DNA of 64,000 bases from Pseudomonas arcuscaelestis (GCF_016881005.1 NZ_JACOPV010000005.1:248001-312000); one strand, 5' to 3'. Positions 53,739 through 62,773 are shown, counted from the first letter of the stretch. Made by a program: numbers and translations. Notes: generated by a model from the letters alone, not told the origin.

Positions 53739-54803
53739 ATGAAAGATCAGCTGAAAATTGCAGGCGCCTTTATTGGCGTCATCGTGGGTGCAGGTTTCGC
53801 CTCCGGGCGAGAACTGTTGCTGTTTTTCGTCAATTTCGGTCTCTGGGGGTTGCTCGGCACGCTGGTCAGTGCGGCGCTGTTCACGTTCCTCGGCATGGCC
53901 CTGGCCGGGTTGGGCAATCGCCTGCAAGCCACGTCGCACAAGGATGTGGTGTATGCCATCTGCGGCCGCTACTTGGGGCTGTTCGTCGATCTGCTGATTA
54001 CTTTCTTCATGTTCGGGGTCACCGTGGTGATGCTCGCCGGGGGCGGCGCCTTGCTCGAGCAGCAGTTTGGGATTCCGGCGCTGACCGGCAGTGTGCTGGT
54101 CACCCTGCTGGTGGTAGCGGTGGTGTGCCTTGATGTGCAAAAGGTCATCGTGCTGATTGGTGCAGTTACGCCTTTCCTGATTCTGGCCGCCACTGCGATC
54201 GCGCTGTACGCGGTGTTCACTCGCGACTTGAGTTTTTCCGCGCTGGACCAGATCGCCAGCAAGCAGGAGGCAGGCGCCAGCCATTGGTTGTTGGGGGCTT
54301 TTCTCTATGTGTCTTACAACGTCGTCGCCGGGGCGCCAATGCTGGCGATTCTTGGTGGCTCGGCACGTATGGAGAAAACCGCTATCTGGGGTGGCATTCT
54401 CGGCGGTGCAGGGCTGGGCGCACTGATGCTGGTGATGAGCGCCGGGCTGCTCGCGCGCCTGGATACCGTGGCTGACTTGCCAATGCCGATGCTGTCGATC
54501 GCCAGCGAGCTGTCGCCAACGCTTGGCGTGATCATGTGCGTGATCATCTTCGGCATGATCGTCAATACCGCCGTGGGCATGCTCTATTCGTTTCTGGCGC
54601 GGCTGTTGCCCGCGGGCACTCGCAGTTTTCAAGTGGGGGCAGTGGGTGCAGGGGTGGCTGCGTTTGTTTGTAGCCTGATCGGCTTCATCAGCCTGGTCGG
54701 CCAGGTTTATCCGCTCTTCGGTTACCTGGGCTTTGTGGTCATGCTGGCGGTGTTGATCGGCTGGATACGCCTGGGCAGGGTCAAACGCGCCGTAGCGGTA
54801 TAG
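53739..54803 (+). CDS. YkvI-like membrane transporter
   Basis: A 354-residue protein with about ten hydrophobic segments. It starts KIAGAFIGVIVGAGFASGRELLLFFVNFG, the GAGFASG motif seen in YkvI-family proteins, which share the LeuT/APC fold with a broken first helix. Probable sodium-coupled uptake of an amino acid or amine, by context: 75 bases after the Rid gene, same direction. AGAGGG precedes the ATG. Substrate unknown. Confidence 0.82.
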   Translation: MKDQLKIAGAFIGVIVGAGFASGRELLLFFVNFGLWGLLGTLVSAALFTFLGMALAGLGNRLQATSHKDVVYAICGRYLGLFVDLLITFFMFGVTVVMLAGGGALLEQQFGIPALTGSVLVTLLVVAVVCLDVQKVIVLIGAVTPFLILAATAIALYAVFTRDLSFSALDQIASKQEAGASHWLLGAFLYVSYNVVAGAPMLAILGGSARMEKTAIWGGILGGAGLGALMLVMSAGLLARLDTVADLPMPMLSIASELSPTLGVIMCVIIFGMIVNTAVGMLYSFLARLLPAGTRSFQVGAVGAGVAAFVCSLIGFISLVGQVYPLFGYLGFVVMLAVLIGWIRLGRVKRAVAV

Positions 54804-54812
54804 CGACAGGCG

Positions 54813-54843
54813 CCTGGCGAGGGCTGTGCACTCCCTCGCCAGG
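54813..54843. terminator. Hairpin between convergent transporter and chemoreceptor genes
   Basis: Perfect 11-bp stem CCTGGCGAGGG / CCCTCGCCAGG with a 9-base loop, followed by TGTTTGCTTT on the plus strand. Convergent genes on both sides; likely shared terminator. Confidence 0.7.
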
Positions 54844-54851
54844 TGTTTGCT

Positions 54852-56738
54852 TTAAATCTTGAAGCTGTCGACCAGTTGCTTGAGGCGACCTGCCTGTTGG
54901 GCCAGGGCATCGCAGTGAAGCAGGGTGTCATTGAGGTTGGCCACGCCTTGCTGGTTCAACACGTTGATCTGGGTGATGTCCAGGTTCAGGCTTTCCACCA
55001 CTGCAGTCTGCTCTTCGGTCGCGGCGGCCACCGACTGGTTCATGCCGTCGATTTCGCCAATACGCTGGGTAACGCTGCTCAGGCGTTCACCGGCCTGGTT
55101 GGCAACCGACACGCTTTCCTCGCTCGAGACCTGGCTGGCGTTCATGTTATGCACCGCCTCGCGGGAACCGACCTGCAGGGTAGTGATCATTTTGTGAATC
55201 TCCTCGGCCGACTCCTGGGTGCGGTGGGCCAGGTTGCGAACCTCATCGGCAACCACGGCGAAACCGCGGCCGGCTTCGCCTGCACGGGCAGCTTCGATGG
55301 CCGCGTTGAGGGCCAGCAGGTTGGTCTGCTGGGAGATGCCCTTGATTACATCGAGAATCTGCCCGATGTCGTCGGTGCTGGCATTGAGGGTTTCGATCTG
55401 TTCGCAGGATTCGCTGATTTTCTGCGACAGGGAGGTCATCGCGGCAATGGTTTCCTGCACCACCTGGCGACCGTCGTTGGCCTGTTCGCTGGCACCGCTG
55501 GCGTGTTGCGAGGCATCGGCGGCGTTGCGCGCGATTTCCTGGGTAGCGGCACCGAGTTCGTTGATGGCGGCGGCCACGCTGTTGGTGCGCATACTTTGTT
55601 CTTCGGAACCGACAATCGAGGCGTTGGATGCACTCATCACACGCTCGGAAAGGTCATGGACCTGGCGGGTGGCCGAGGATACTTCGGCAATCGAGGCATG
55701 AATACGCTCGACGAACTGGTTGAACGCACCCGCCAGTTCGCCGAATTCGTCCTTGTTTTCCACTACCAGGCGGCGGGTCAGGTCACCTTCTCCTTGGGCG
55801 ATGTCCTTCATGGCGCGGCCCATGGTGGTCAGCGGACGCATCAGCACCGGAATCAGCAGGCTCAGCAGGCCGGCAATGGCAGCAACGGCTATGAGCATGG
55901 CGATGATGGCAGAGGTGCGGAACTGGCTGAGGGCTACGTAGGCTTTGTCCTTGTCGATAGACAGGCCGATGTACCAGTCGGCAGAAGGCAGGCCGCTGAC
56001 CGGCGCGAACGAGATGATTCGCTCTTCGCCGCCCAGGTTCACGTCGTGAATACCCGGTGCCACTTGCAGGTTGCTGCCAGGGTAGATGTCCTTGAGGTTT
56101 TTCATCACCTGGTCTTTGTTCGGGCTGACGATAACCTGGCCATTGCGATCAGCCAGGAACGCGTGGCCGATGCCACCGAAGTCCACCGCGTTGATGATAT
56201 CGACCAGGCTCGCCAGACTCAGGTCGCCGCCGACCACGCCGAGCAGTTCACCGCTGGCGTTGCTTTTCACCGGCATGGCAATGGTTACGACCAAACCACC
56301 GACTGCGGCCATGTAGGGTGGCGTCAGCATAGGCTGGTTGGCGGCCACGGCAGCGGTGTACCAAGGGCGCTGGCGTGGGTCGTAGCCGTCAGGCATTTTT
56401 GCGTCCGGACGCTGGGTGAATACACCGTTGGCCTGGCCCACGTAGGTGAACTGGAAGTTGCTGGTGAACGAACGCTGGTCGACAAGGCCGGCGAAGTCGG
56501 CGTCGGCACCCTGATGGGCAACGTTCTGGGCCAGGTTCTCAAGCACCAGAATGCGGCCGCTCATCCAGTTCTGCACGCTGCTGGCGGTCAATGCACCGGC
56601 CTGTTTGACCGATGACTCGATGTTCTGCCGGATGGTGTTGCGTTGCAGGTAGTCGTTGTAGAGGGTGAACAATGCAAATGCCAGAACCACGACGCCGCAG
56701 GCGCACAGCAGGATCTTGTGGCGAAATTTCAGGTTCAT
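54852..56738 (-). CDS. Methyl-accepting chemotaxis protein, dCache amino-acid type
   Basis: A 628-residue transmembrane chemoreceptor: helix 1 (residues 8-28), periplasmic dCache sensor (about 35-270), helix 2 (about 278-298), HAMP, then signalling domain with hairpin tip [31 protein letters not shown]. Within the sensor, [14 protein letters not shown] and GVVGGDLS match the R-x-W-Y ... Y ... D pattern for binding the amino acid carboxyl and amino groups (PctA/Tlp3 type). Ligand is therefore probably amino acids. Next to a transporter and oxidase for amines or amino acids. Ends in [12 protein letters not shown], no pentapeptide tether. Confidence 0.93.
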   Translation of the reverse strand: MNLKFRHKILLCACGVVVLAFALFTLYNDYLQRNTIRQNIESSVKQAGALTASSVQNWMSGRILVLENLAQNVAHQGADADFAGLVDQRSFTSNFQFTYVGQANGVFTQRPDAKMPDGYDPRQRPWYTAAVAANQPMLTPPYMAAVGGLVVTIAMPVKSNASGELLGVVGGDLSLASLVDIINAVDFGGIGHAFLADRNGQVIVSPNKDQVMKNLKDIYPGSNLQVAPGIHDVNLGGEERIISFAPVSGLPSADWYIGLSIDKDKAYVALSQFRTSAIIAMLIAVAAIAGLLSLLIPVLMRPLTTMGRAMKDIAQGEGDLTRRLVVENKDEFGELAGAFNQFVERIHASIAEVSSATRQVHDLSERVMSASNASIVGSEEQSMRTNSVAAAINELGAATQEIARNAADASQHASGASEQANDGRQVVQETIAAMTSLSQKISESCEQIETLNASTDDIGQILDVIKGISQQTNLLALNAAIEAARAGEAGRGFAVVADEVRNLAHRTQESAEEIHKMITTLQVGSREAVHNMNASQVSSEESVSVANQAGERLSSVTQRIGEIDGMNQSVAAATEEQTAVVESLNLDITQINVLNQQGVANLNDTLLHCDALAQQAGRLKQLVDSFKI

Positions 56739-56897
56739 GTTGCGAGACCTTTAGCCAGTAAGGAGGAGTGCCGAGCGGTGCTTTTGGCGTTGCTCGTACC
56801 TGTCGATGAGGCTATCGGCCGCAGTCTGGAAAAATTGAAAGTCAGAATGCCGCAGGGGAACGTCAGGTTTATCCTGCCAGTGGTGCCGGGTAAACCC

Positions 56898-57779
56898 TTA
56901 TGCGCCGAGCATCCTGACCAGTTCTTGCGCCGCTTTTTGCAGGGGGTGGCTTTGCCGCCAAAAGGCATGCACGGGCAGTTGCAGTTCGTTGCGGGTGTTG
57001 TTGAAGTCCAGGCGCAGCAAGCGTCCGGCCTTGAGTAGCGGAGCAACCCGTGACAACGGAAAATCGCCCCATCCCAGTCCCGCCTCTACCATCTCCAGGG
57101 CCATGCTCAAACTATCGGTGCGCCACTGGGCTTTGCCGATCAGTGCGCGTGTGTCGGTAATCGGCAGATCGTGGCTGGCTACCAGGATTTGCCGAACATT
57201 GACCAAGTCTTCGAGGTAGGCAATTTGCCGGGGCTGGTGCGCGAGGGCAGGGTGCTGCGGCGAGATGACTGCCACCAACGATTCCATGCCGATGTTCTGA
57301 AAGCGCTGCTGTGGGTCGACAGTCAATCCGGCAAAAGCCAGGCACAAACTGACGCGCCCTTGCTGCAGCAACTGCAGGGCCTGTTCCTGTGGGGCGTTGA
57401 GGATTTCCACGTCCAGCAATGGGTAGCGTTCGCTGACAGCTTTGATCGCGGTCAGTAGCGGGCCGTGATCAATATCCGGGACCACGCTGATAGACAACGT
57501 GCTCTCCAGGCCCTGGGATAGCTCAAGGGCATGCACCTGCAACAGCGCCAGTTGCCCGGCGATCATGCGTGCATGAGGTTCGAGGGCTTGGGCCAGGGCG
57601 GTCGGACGGGTTTCTCGATGCGTGCGTTCGAACAACGGATAGCCCAATTCCGCCTCCAGGTTGCCAATCGCCATACTCACGGCCGAGGGCACCCGGCCCA
57701 AGGTACGCGCGGCGGCAGAGAACGAGCCACGATCAAGTACGGCAAGGAAAAGCTCGATGTTGTCACTGGAGAAATTCAA
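56898..57779 (-). CDS. LysR-family regulator divergent from PACE efflux gene
   Basis: A 293-residue LysR regulator with HTH near residues 18-60 (SFSAAARTLGRVPSAVSMAIGNLEAELG). The start is TTG at 57779 following AGGAAG, giving NFSSDNIELFLAVLDRGS; no ATG fits. It is divergent, 125 bases, from a PACE efflux gene, the same arrangement as Acinetobacter aceR-aceI, so local control is likely. Confidence 0.85.
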   Translation of the reverse strand: MNFSSDNIELFLAVLDRGSFSAAARTLGRVPSAVSMAIGNLEAELGYPLFERTHRETRPTALAQALEPHARMIAGQLALLQVHALELSQGLESTLSISVVPDIDHGPLLTAIKAVSERYPLLDVEILNAPQEQALQLLQQGRVSLCLAFAGLTVDPQQRFQNIGMESLVAVISPQHPALAHQPRQIAYLEDLVNVRQILVASHDLPITDTRALIGKAQWRTDSLSMALEMVEAGLGWGDFPLSRVAPLLKAGRLLRLDFNNTRNELQLPVHAFWRQSHPLQKAAQELVRMLGA

Positions 57780-57904
57780 AGGGTACTTCCTGTTGTCAGT
57801 AAAATTGATAGCTGCTGACTTTTTCTATCAGAAATATTGACGCACTCTTGCGCGCCTCTGCAACCCGGATGGGCTGCGTTTGATGACGAAATTGAGGTGG
57901 TAAC

Positions 57905-58351
57905 GTGCAAGGGGTGAAACGCAAACTGGTCTATGTGAGCGCTTATGAAGCAATTGGCCTGTGCATGTCGACCTTGGGCCTGGCCTATTTGTCGGATACG
58001 GCGCCAAGCAATACCGGCCCGCTGGCGGTGATGATCACCACCATCGCCATGGCCTGGAACTTCATATACAACACGCTGTTCGAGTACTGGGAAAGCCGAC
58101 AGGTGAAGCGCGGGCGCAGCGTTGCCCGGCGCGTGGCGCATGCCATTGGTTTTCAGCTGACCCTGGTGGTTTACCTGATCCCGCTGATTGCCTGGTGGCT
58201 GGACATGAGCCTGGTCGAAGCCTTCCTGGTGGACCTGGCTTTCATCATTCTGATTCCTTGCTACACCTTTGTGTACAACTGGCTGTTCGATCGCATTTTT
58301 GGCCTGCCGACCTCTGCTCAGGCGGTAAGTGACAATCGTGCTGTCGCTTGA
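57905..58351 (+). CDS. PACE-family small efflux transporter
   Basis: A 148-residue membrane protein with four helices (two BTP repeats): GVKRKLVYVSAYEAIGLCMSTLGLAYL, then MAWNFIYNTLFEYWESRQ; second half FQLTLVVYLIPLIAWWLDMS and CYTFVYNWLFDRIFGLP. The Y-E / W-N-x-x-Y-N-x-x-F-E-Y-W motifs match the proteobacterial antimicrobial compound efflux family, whose members export chlorhexidine and other biocides and short diamines. The start is GTG at 57905, six bases after GAGGTGG. Confidence 0.87.
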   Translation: MQGVKRKLVYVSAYEAIGLCMSTLGLAYLSDTAPSNTGPLAVMITTIAMAWNFIYNTLFEYWESRQVKRGRSVARRVAHAIGFQLTLVVYLIPLIAWWLDMSLVEAFLVDLAFIILIPCYTFVYNWLFDRIFGLPTSAQAVSDNRAVA

Positions 58352-58357
58352 GGCCGG

Positions 58358-59401
58358 TTACGGTGCCGGCAGCACAATGCGTAGCGAACCGCTTTCGGGT
58401 TCAATGCCCATTCGCCGGGTGCCAAGCAAGCCTTCCTCGATTTCGCCGGACAAGTAATACACCCCGGCCATGGCGCCAGTCTTGCGGTTGTCCATCAGCT
58501 CTCGCCATTCCTCATTGAGCGCAACATTGAGGATCACCCGCAGCTGTTCGATCATGGCGGGCTGTTCCTGGTTGTGGGTTATTACGCCATAGCCCGCCGC
58601 GGCCACTGAGATCAGTGAGCCAGCAACGCGGCCAACCGCAGTTGCCACGGCGCTGGCGATACCTCGCGGCGCCAGGGTTGCGCCAAGTTTTTCACTGGCC
58701 TGTTGGGCCACCGAGGAGAGGCCGACATCGGAGCGTTGGGTGCCGGCGCGCACTGTGCTGTGCATATGCCCGACCAAAGCGGCGTAAGCGGGTTGCTCGG
58801 TAAGCGGTTTGCTGAAAAGCAACTGATAGAGCGAGGCATTGCGCGCGGCTGGCGGTCCCAGGTTAATGGCCTGGATCCGCGTCAGGCGCAGATTGAATTG
58901 CTGCGCCGGTGCGCGATAACGCTGGGCAATTTGCTGCAGTTGCTGGCCCAGTAGCTGGATATACAGTTCCATGGCGCGATCACGAATCCCTTCGGGGTCA
59001 ATTTCCTTGGCCACCTGGTCGAGCACCTGGCGGTGATACTGCTCTTGCAGGTAAAGCGCCAGGCGCTTCTCTGGCGGGTCTTTACCATCGCCACTGTTCA
59101 TTTTGTACCAAGCGACTTTCATGGTCAGCCACTGCTGGGTCCAGTAACCGGTGAACCAGGGAATGAACTCGCTTTCGGTGAACTGCTGCACGCGATCCTT
59201 CCATACGCGCATGGAGCGTCGGGCATAGTCATTGACTGAACTGGTACTGGCCAGGGAGGCCTCAATGATTTCCCGGTCAATCTGCTCCCAGGTGGCAGGG
59301 CTCAGTTGCACCGGGGGAGGTTCGACGGGCTTTTGTCGCGAGGCGCAACCGCTTAGTGCAAGCAGAATCACCAACAGAACGAGAAGGGCACGGGGGGTCA
59401 C
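58358..59401 (-). CDS. Putative lipoprotein of unknown function
   Basis: A 347-residue protein with a lipoprotein signal: MTPRALLVLLVILLALSGC, lipobox LSGC with Cys19, followed by Ala-Ser (not Asp), so outer-membrane sorting is expected by the +2 rule as used in E. coli. The mature part is mostly helical (residues 45-200), with a hydrophobic small-residue stretch at about 250-285 (ASAVATAVGRVAGSLISVAAAGYGV), possibly a membrane-inserting segment. Not recognised otherwise. Start is GTG 59401 after AGGGGG. Ends convergent with the PACE gene, 6 bases away. Confidence 0.75.
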   Translation of the reverse strand: MTPRALLVLLVILLALSGCASRQKPVEPPPVQLSPATWEQIDREIIEASLASTSSVNDYARRSMRVWKDRVQQFTESEFIPWFTGYWTQQWLTMKVAWYKMNSGDGKDPPEKRLALYLQEQYHRQVLDQVAKEIDPEGIRDRAMELYIQLLGQQLQQIAQRYRAPAQQFNLRLTRIQAINLGPPAARNASLYQLLFSKPLTEQPAYAALVGHMHSTVRAGTQRSDVGLSSVAQQASEKLGATLAPRGIASAVATAVGRVAGSLISVAAAGYGVITHNQEQPAMIEQLRVILNVALNEEWRELMDNRKTGAMAGVYYLSGEIEEGLLGTRRMGIEPESGSLRIVLPAP

Positions 59402-59509
59402 AAGCGCTACCCCCTTGCGACAGAATTATCTCTCAATATTTTCAGTATAGGCAGTCGCTGAGGTGCTGGCGCGAGCCTCAGCCGGGGATAGACGAACAGC
59501 GTCCGCGTT

Positions 59510-60208
59510 TCAGTCGCCAGCCACAGTCTGCAGGTCGAGTTTGGCTTCGATATGGTCCAGGTGCTGGTGCATGAGGGCCAGGGCAGCACTGGCGTCACCC
59601 TGTTCGAGGGCATCGATGATGGCCGCATGTTCCTGCCAGGCGCAGTGACTGCAGGGACGCGTTTCGTATTGGGCGATGATCAATGAAGTCTGTGGTACCA
59701 AACCATTGAGAAAGCGCGTCAGGGGAGCATTGTTGGCGATTTCCGCCAATTTCAGGTGGAATTCACCGCCCAGGCGAATGGCCGTGCAGCGCTGGCCTTG
59801 CTCATGGTGCTGGCGTTCACGGGCGACCAGTTCGCGCAATTGGCGGATCTTGGCCGGTCGCGAGCGTTGTGCAGCCAGGGTGATCAACGTGGTTTCGGCC
59901 AGGCGTCGGGCGCTGAGGATTTGTCGCGCCTGTTGCGGGTCAGGCGCGGCCAGACGGGCGGTGTGGCTGGGGCGCTGGACGATTACCTGTTGATCGCACA
60001 AGCGGCCCAACACCCGGCGAATCACCGTGCGACTGACGCCGAACGCTTCACCCAGTGCCTGTTCGGGCAAGGCACTGCCCGGTGCCAGGCGCTGTTCAAG
60101 AATCGCATCGAACAGGCGCGGATAGATCTGCTCGGCTGACAGGCGCACTTCGCCGTGGGCAAGCAGGACAGGCAGGGCGGTCACGGACGCTTGGGCGCTG
60201 GTGTTCAT
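59510..60208 (-). CDS. GntR/FCD-family regulator B
   Basis: A 232-residue regulator with an N-terminal GntR winged helix (residues 20-85, IYPRLFDAILEQRLAPGSALPEQALGEAFGVSRTVIRRVLGRL) and a C-terminal all-helical FCD domain binding small organic acids. ATG at 60208 follows AGGAG; a TTG immediately upstream is in frame. It lies 16 bases after the other GntR gene. Two adjacent FCD regulators after a dicarboxylate symporter suggest layered control of the same substrate. Confidence 0.85.
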   Translation of the reverse strand: MNTSAQASVTALPVLLAHGEVRLSAEQIYPRLFDAILEQRLAPGSALPEQALGEAFGVSRTVIRRVLGRLCDQQVIVQRPSHTARLAAPDPQQARQILSARRLAETTLITLAAQRSRPAKIRQLRELVARERQHHEQGQRCTAIRLGGEFHLKLAEIANNAPLTRFLNGLVPQTSLIIAQYETRPCSHCAWQEHAAIIDALEQGDASAALALMHQHLDHIEAKLDLQTVAGD

Positions 60209-60224
60209 CAATGCTCTCCTGGGG

Positions 60225-60929
60225 TCAGTTGACCGGATGTTCGTCCGGGATATTCAATTCGATACCCATGCGCCGACCTTCCTGGAGTATGTGGTGGCGC
60301 ATTTGCGCGCTGGCCTGAGCGCTGTTCTTGTTGCGAATGGCGCGTACCACTGCTTCGTTTTCCTCCAGGCGCGCCGCCAGGTGCTCGGGAGAGTTGCGCA
60401 ACACCGCAGCACTTTGCTTGAGGGCATTACTGGTTTGTTGCACCACACTCTGGAAAATCGGGTTGGCAGTGAGGGTGAACAGCTCTTCATGGAAGGCGAT
60501 GTAGGCATTGACCCCGGCTTCGCTGTCTTGCGCCTCGAGGGCTTCGCGCATGTCCATCAGGGTCAGGCGTAGCTGGCCAATTTCCTTGCTGCTCACAGAC
60601 TGGGCCACCAAGCCGACGATGAACGGCTCCAGGGTATAGCGCAGTTGCAGAACATCCTCGAGGCTGGCTTCTGCCACCGCGGACTGCGGCGCGGCACTTT
60701 CGGCCATCTCGGCGTCCAGCACCAACACACCTTTACCAGGCATCGAACGCACCAGGCCGAGGGTCTCCAGGACGGTTACCGCTTCACGCAGGCTGGGACG
60801 ACTGATGCCCAATTGTTCGGCTAACTCGCGCTGGCCCGGGAGCATGTCGCCGGAGCGCCATTGACCACGGGCCAGGGCTTGGCGAAGTTTTTCCACTACC
60901 GAATTCACTACTGTCGATGAAGTAATCAC
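60225..60929 (-). CDS. GntR/FCD-family regulator A
   Basis: A 234-residue regulator: winged helix (residues about 10-75, QRELAEQLGISRPSLREAVTVLETLGLVRSMPGKG, of the FadR/LldR subgroup) and FCD domain with the metal-site pattern at AFHEELF and AIRNK. GTG at 60929 is the start: GGAG lies seven bases before, an in-frame TGA at 60935 excludes any earlier start. That GTG overlaps the stop of a nine-codon leader frame. A TGGT-N3-ACC site stands before dctA. Confidence 0.87.
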   Translation of the reverse strand: MITSSTVVNSVVEKLRQALARGQWRSGDMLPGQRELAEQLGISRPSLREAVTVLETLGLVRSMPGKGVLVLDAEMAESAAPQSAVAEASLEDVLQLRYTLEPFIVGLVAQSVSSKEIGQLRLTLMDMREALEAQDSEAGVNAYIAFHEELFTLTANPIFQSVVQQTSNALKQSAAVLRNSPEHLAARLEENEAVVRAIRNKNSAQASAQMRHHILQEGRRMGIELNIPDEHPVN

Positions 60930-60955
60930 TGTTCACTCCATGAGAACACTTGCAT
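60926..60955 (-). CDS. Nine-codon leader frame before GntR regulator A
   Basis: Minus-strand ATG at 60955 with a good ribosome site AGGAG (60962-60966) starts MQVFSWSEQ and stops at TGA (60926-60928), overlapping the regulator's GTG start. The reading gives coupled translation into the regulator gene. It may be a true leader peptide or a chance frame; no repeated codon typical of attenuation is present. Confidence 0.4.
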   Translation of the reverse strand: MQVFSWSEQ

Positions 60956-60966
60956 GGTTTGCTCCT

Positions 60967-60993
60967 GTGGCCGGCACCCTTGGTGCCGGCCAC
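60967..60993 (-). promoter_or_regulatory. Perfect 12-bp hairpin between dctA-like gene and GntR genes
   Basis: GTGGCCGGCACC (60967-60978) and GGTGCCGGCCAC (60982-60993) with a 3-base loop, just after the symporter stop at 60999. No T run follows on the minus strand, so it may be an RNA stability element, a partial terminator or an operator palindrome. Confidence 0.65.
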
Positions 60994-60998
60994 TTCAC

Positions 60999-62309
60999 TC
61001 AGAACTCTTGTTGGTGGGCGTGGGGTGTCTTGCGTTGGGCAAAACCAAAACCCTGTTTACCGGCCAGCACGTTATTGGCCCGCTCCATGTCGATATCACC
61101 TTCCCAACGGCCGATGGCTACGGTAGCCACGCAGTTGCCGATCAGGTTGGTCAGCGCCCGGCCGATCCCCATGAACCAGTCAACGGCCAGCACCAGCACC
61201 AGACCCACCACCGGAATCGCAGGAATGGCGGTTAGCGTTGCCGCCAGAATCACCAGCGCCGAGCCCGGAATACCGTGGGCACCTTTGGAGGTGATCAGCG
61301 ATACCAGCAAAATGGTCAGCAGGTCGGTCATTGCCAGCGGCGTGCCGGTAGCGTTGGCAATAAAGACAATAGCCAACGTCAGGTAGATCGAGAAGCCATC
61401 AAGGTTGAAGGAGTAACCGGTCGGTATCACCAGGCCGACAGTGGAATTGCCAATCCCCAGATGCTCCAGCTTGCGCATGATTTGCGGCAGTACGGCGTCC
61501 GAGGACGCGGTGCCCAGGACAATGGTCAACTCTTCGCGCAGGTACTTGATGAATGGCAGGATACGCAGGCCCGACAGGCGCATCACGGCTCCCAGGATCA
61601 GCAGCACAAAACCTGTGCAGGTCAGGTAGAACAAAGCGACCAGTCCACCCAGGTGCTGCAGCGATTCCAGGCCATATTTGCTGGTGGTGAACGCGATGGC
61701 GCCGAACACGCCGATCGGCGCCAGGCGCACGATCATGCCCATGATGCGAAAGATCACATGGCTCAGCTCGTTGATCAGTCGCGAGATGCCCGAGGCGGCT
61801 TCACCTACCAGGTTCAAGGCGCTGCCGAACAGTACCGAGAACAGCAGCACTTGCAGGATGTTGTTGTCTGCGAATGCACCGATCACCGACGTCGGGATCA
61901 GGTCCATGAGAAACGCCGCGGTGCCGTGGATGTGCTGGCCGCGATCAGCCAGGTTGCCAGCCTCAGCAGTGGAGAGTTGATCGAGGTGGATGTTGGCGCC
62001 ACTGCCGATCCCGGAGGTAAAGGCAAACACCAGGCCGATGACCAGGGCAATGGTGGTGAGGATCTCGAAATAGATGACCGATTTAAGCCCGATGCGGCCA
62101 ACCTTCTTCAGGTCGCCTGCACCGGAAATACCGCTGACTACAACGCAGAACACGATCAGTCCAATGAGCATTTTTATCAGCTTGATAAAGCCGTCGCCCA
62201 AGGGTTTCAACTGTAGGGACACTTCGGGAAAGCTGAGGCCACAGGCGACGCCAAGCACCAGGCCGAGCACTACTTGGAGGAAGATCGAACGCGAGCACCA
62301 TTTGAGCAT
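60999..62309 (-). CDS. Dicarboxylate:cation symporter, DctA family
   Basis: A 436-residue DAACS-family transporter. It shows the family plan of eight helices and two re-entrant loops: the serine-rich loop TASSDAVLPQIM, GYSFNLDGFSIYLTLA, and the C-terminal KGAHGIPGSALVILAA and NLIGNCVATVAIG. It imports C4-dicarboxylates (succinate, malate, fumarate) or, less likely, glutamate. The next two genes are GntR/FCD regulators in the same direction. A GntR-type site TGGTCTTACCG lies 73 bases before the start. Confidence 0.92.
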   Translation of the reverse strand: MLKWCSRSIFLQVVLGLVLGVACGLSFPEVSLQLKPLGDGFIKLIKMLIGLIVFCVVVSGISGAGDLKKVGRIGLKSVIYFEILTTIALVIGLVFAFTSGIGSGANIHLDQLSTAEAGNLADRGQHIHGTAAFLMDLIPTSVIGAFADNNILQVLLFSVLFGSALNLVGEAASGISRLINELSHVIFRIMGMIVRLAPIGVFGAIAFTTSKYGLESLQHLGGLVALFYLTCTGFVLLILGAVMRLSGLRILPFIKYLREELTIVLGTASSDAVLPQIMRKLEHLGIGNSTVGLVIPTGYSFNLDGFSIYLTLAIVFIANATGTPLAMTDLLTILLVSLITSKGAHGIPGSALVILAATLTAIPAIPVVGLVLVLAVDWFMGIGRALTNLIGNCVATVAIGRWEGDIDMERANNVLAGKQGFGFAQRKTPHAHQQEF

Positions 62310-62381
62310 GGGAGGGATCTCTGATCGGTGTCCTTGCTTCGATGCCTGGAAGGGGCGAAAGAGCGGAGGACTTAATTATTG

Positions 62382-62392
62382 TGGTCTTACCG
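62382..62392 (-). promoter_or_regulatory. Possible GntR/FCD operator before the symporter gene
   Basis: TGGTCTTACCG fits the TGGT-N3-ACC form used by FCD regulators of the FadR/PdhR/LldR type. 73 bases from the symporter start. Likely ligand-controlled by one of the two downstream GntR proteins. Confidence 0.45.
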
Positions 62393-62628
62393 GTATGTCC
62401 AGTGCGCGGTCAGTGTATGCGCGGGTTTTCGGGGTTTGCAAGAGGTCTTTAGATGAAAGGTAGCAACAACTGGTCAGACCGGTTCGCGTGCTTCAGCGGG
62501 CAGGACGTCAGCGCTTATTAGGCCTAAATACCGGCGCGTGCTATCTATTTGACTGTTCGGTCAGTAAATTTTTGTTGAAAATCAATTGGTTGTTTAAATC
62601 CATAAGCATTTGGTCGCAGCTGATTTCG

Positions 62629-62651
62629 TCACATTTGCTCATGAAATGTGA
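62629..62651. promoter_or_regulatory. 8-bp inverted repeat upstream of GGDEF-EAL gene
   Basis: TCACATTT (62629) and AAATGTGA (62644-62651) separated by 7 bases. The outward order TCACA...TGTGA is the reverse of the Vfr/CRP site, so it is not assigned to Vfr. Binding partner unknown. Confidence 0.35.
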
Positions 62652-62773
62652 TGTAATTCGTGTGGTTATTACCAACCGTCTACGTTAACCACCCGGCGTG
62701 GACGGCTGCTTCGAACTAAAGAATCAGTGCTGGTCGAGCGCTGCAATCGCTTACCCACTGGTACGAGATTTTC

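Larger units (their letters stand above)
62310..62773. other. Divergent intergenic region between dctA-like and GGDEF-EAL genes
   Basis: About 465 bases, AT-rich from 62530 to 62690, without a convincing gene. It contains TGGT-CTT-ACCG (62382-62392), an 8-bp inverted repeat TCACATTT / AAATGTGA (62629-62651) and a palindromic TGGT-TATT-ACCA (62661-62672). These look like regulator sites for the flanking genes. Confidence 0.55.

Noticed and set aside
54843..56615. 590-codon plus-strand frame opposite the dCache chemoreceptor gene
   Set aside because: Antisense shadow with Gly/His/Asp-rich composition; the minus-strand chemoreceptor has full domain signatures.
62629..62651. Vfr/CRP site
   Set aside because: Half-sites are in reverse order (TCACA then TGTGA) to the TGTGA-N6-TCACA consensus, so not assigned to Vfr.
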